6,885 nucleotides of DNA from contig JAACEH010000191.1 in the NCBI GenBank assembly GCA_011682595.1, positions 1-6,885 on the forward strand, given 5' to 3'. Position 1 is the first letter of the stretch, and each line of letters starts with the position of its first letter. The stretch is from Anaerolineaceae bacterium. Lineage in GTDB: Bacteria; Planctomycetota; Phycisphaerae; FEN-1346; JAACEH01. Shown piece by piece: positions 6,644 through 6,885 of the stretch. Made by a program: the position numbers and the translations under genes. A model generated the notes under the pieces. That model saw only the letters and a program-made list of their open reading frames with translations. It did not search any database and was not told the origin of the DNA.

Positions 6644-6648
6644 TCCTT
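6644..6648 (-). promoter_or_regulatory. Shine-Dalgarno of the PAS-GAF-receiver gene
   Basis: AAGGA on the minus strand, ten bases before the ATG at 6633. It supports this start over the in-frame TTG 39 bases upstream. Confidence 0.65.
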
Positions 6649-6671
6649 TCTGCGGTTGGCGAGACCAGTCA

Positions 6672-6700
6672 ACTATATCCGCTTGCAAGGCCCGTGTCAA
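6672..6700 (-). promoter_or_regulatory. Sigma70-type promoter of the PAS-GAF-receiver gene
   Basis: On the minus strand a perfect TTGACA (6695-6700) and TATAGT (6672-6677, five of six to TATAAT) are separated by 17 bases, the optimal spacing. Transcription would begin near 6665 and give a 5' leader of about 30 bases before the ATG at 6633. This is the best promoter in the window. The dyad pair at 6719-6793 begins 18 bases upstream of its -35. Confidence 0.8.
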
Positions 6701-6718
6701 CGCGGGTTTAGCGGGTGC

Positions 6719-6793
6719 CACGGTCTGACCGAAGGTCAGGCCGTGATTATCTTCCGACCGTTCGTCATGGCCTGGCTGCGCCAGACCATGACG
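6719..6793. repeat. Pair of related hairpin palindromes in inverted orientation (REP-doublet-like)
   Basis: The first dyad (6719-6745) has 12-base arms CACGGTCTGACC and GGTCAGGCCGTG around GAA, with one G-T wobble. The second (6763-6793) has outer arms CGTCATGG and CCATGACG and inner arms CTGGC and GCCAG around TGC, with one mismatch. Read on opposite strands the two are versions of one sequence: arms CAYGGTCTGRC and GYCAGGCCRTG. The differing bases change in both arms so that pairing is kept, and the wobble falls at the same place. The two centres are 46 bases apart. An inverted pair of related intergenic palindromes is the layout of REP doublets (REPINs) mobilised by RAYT transposases; no such transposase is in the window. 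A double operator or transcript-end structure is the alternative. The first dyad is followed on the plus strand by ATTATCTT, only a weak T tract. Confidence 0.7.
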
Positions 6794-6885
6794 CCCCGCC
6801 ACCTACAAGCGTGGTGTGCACCCACGGGTCGTCTGGAGCAAACTGCGGCGTTGCATGCGGTTGGCTTTCGGCGTAGAATGCCGTC
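6794..6885. other. Right-edge intergenic stretch with possible outward promoter
   Basis: I see no gene in these bases on either strand. There is a short dyad, GGTGTGCACC (6813-6822). On the plus strand a possible promoter has TTGCAT (6851-6856), 17 bases of spacing and TAGAAT (6874-6879), pointing out of the window. The -10 is five of six to consensus but the -35 only three of six. If real, a gene divergent from the PAS-GAF-receiver gene would begin just beyond the window. Confidence 0.3.

Noticed and set aside
5041..6711. A 556-codon open frame on the plus strand covering the whole PAS-GAF-receiver gene
   Set aside because: Its translation is rich in Gly, Gln, His, Val and Asp with no recognisable domain, as expected from the opposite strand of a high-GC gene, while the minus-strand frame encodes clear PAS, GAF and receiver motifs.

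Overview
The window is GC-rich with strongly GC-biased third codon positions and looks like chromosomal DNA of a member of the Planctomycetota. That guess comes from recall of protein families, not from a marker gene: the PAS-GAF-receiver protein at the right, the 163-residue protein near the left (ending in an 'ERAWTEAGLPTF' type C-terminus) and the URO-D-like fragment all resemble families I associate with planctomycetes. There are no rRNA or tRNA genes, CRISPR arrays, insertion sequences or phage genes.

Layout from left to right. 1-1202 (minus) is the N-terminal part of a membrane sensor (dCache, HAMP, start of PAS) that runs off the left edge. Just upstream of it, 7 bases away, lies a 163-residue conserved protein of unknown function (1210-1701, minus). 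A short divergent region separates this pair from the only plus-strand gene, a 114-residue URO-D family protein (1869-2213) whose N- and C-terminal motifs are present but whose middle is missing. A 163-base convergent gap follows. Then come two minus-strand cyclic di-GMP genes in probable operon order: a tandem HD/HD-GYP phosphodiesterase (3526-4856), broken by a frameshift near 4440, and 48 bases downstream of it a globin-coupled diguanylate cyclase (2377-3477). A 250-base leader with potential RNA hairpins precedes the HD-GYP gene. Further right is a PAS-GAF-receiver signalling protein (5107-6633, minus) with a very good sigma70-type promoter. Just upstream of that promoter is a pair of related hairpin-forming palindromes in inverted orientation (6719-6793), then about 90 bases with no gene.

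The region is a signalling cluster. The globin-coupled cyclase should make cyclic di-GMP in response to a heme ligand such as oxygen, and the HD-GYP protein should degrade it, much like the DosC/DosP pair of E. coli but with an HD-GYP in place of an EAL enzyme. As sequenced, the HD-GYP domain cannot be translated from the normal start, so the cyclase would be unopposed locally unless the frameshift is a sequencing error. The PAS-GAF-receiver protein has a complete receiver but no kinase ATPase domain and no phospho-accepting histidine in its helical linker, so it must be a phosphorylation target of another kinase or an output or adaptor protein.

The most unusual items are the doubly internally deleted URO-D gene, the inverted pair of REP-like palindromes with compensating base changes, and the frameshifted phosphodiesterase beside an intact oxygen-sensor cyclase.
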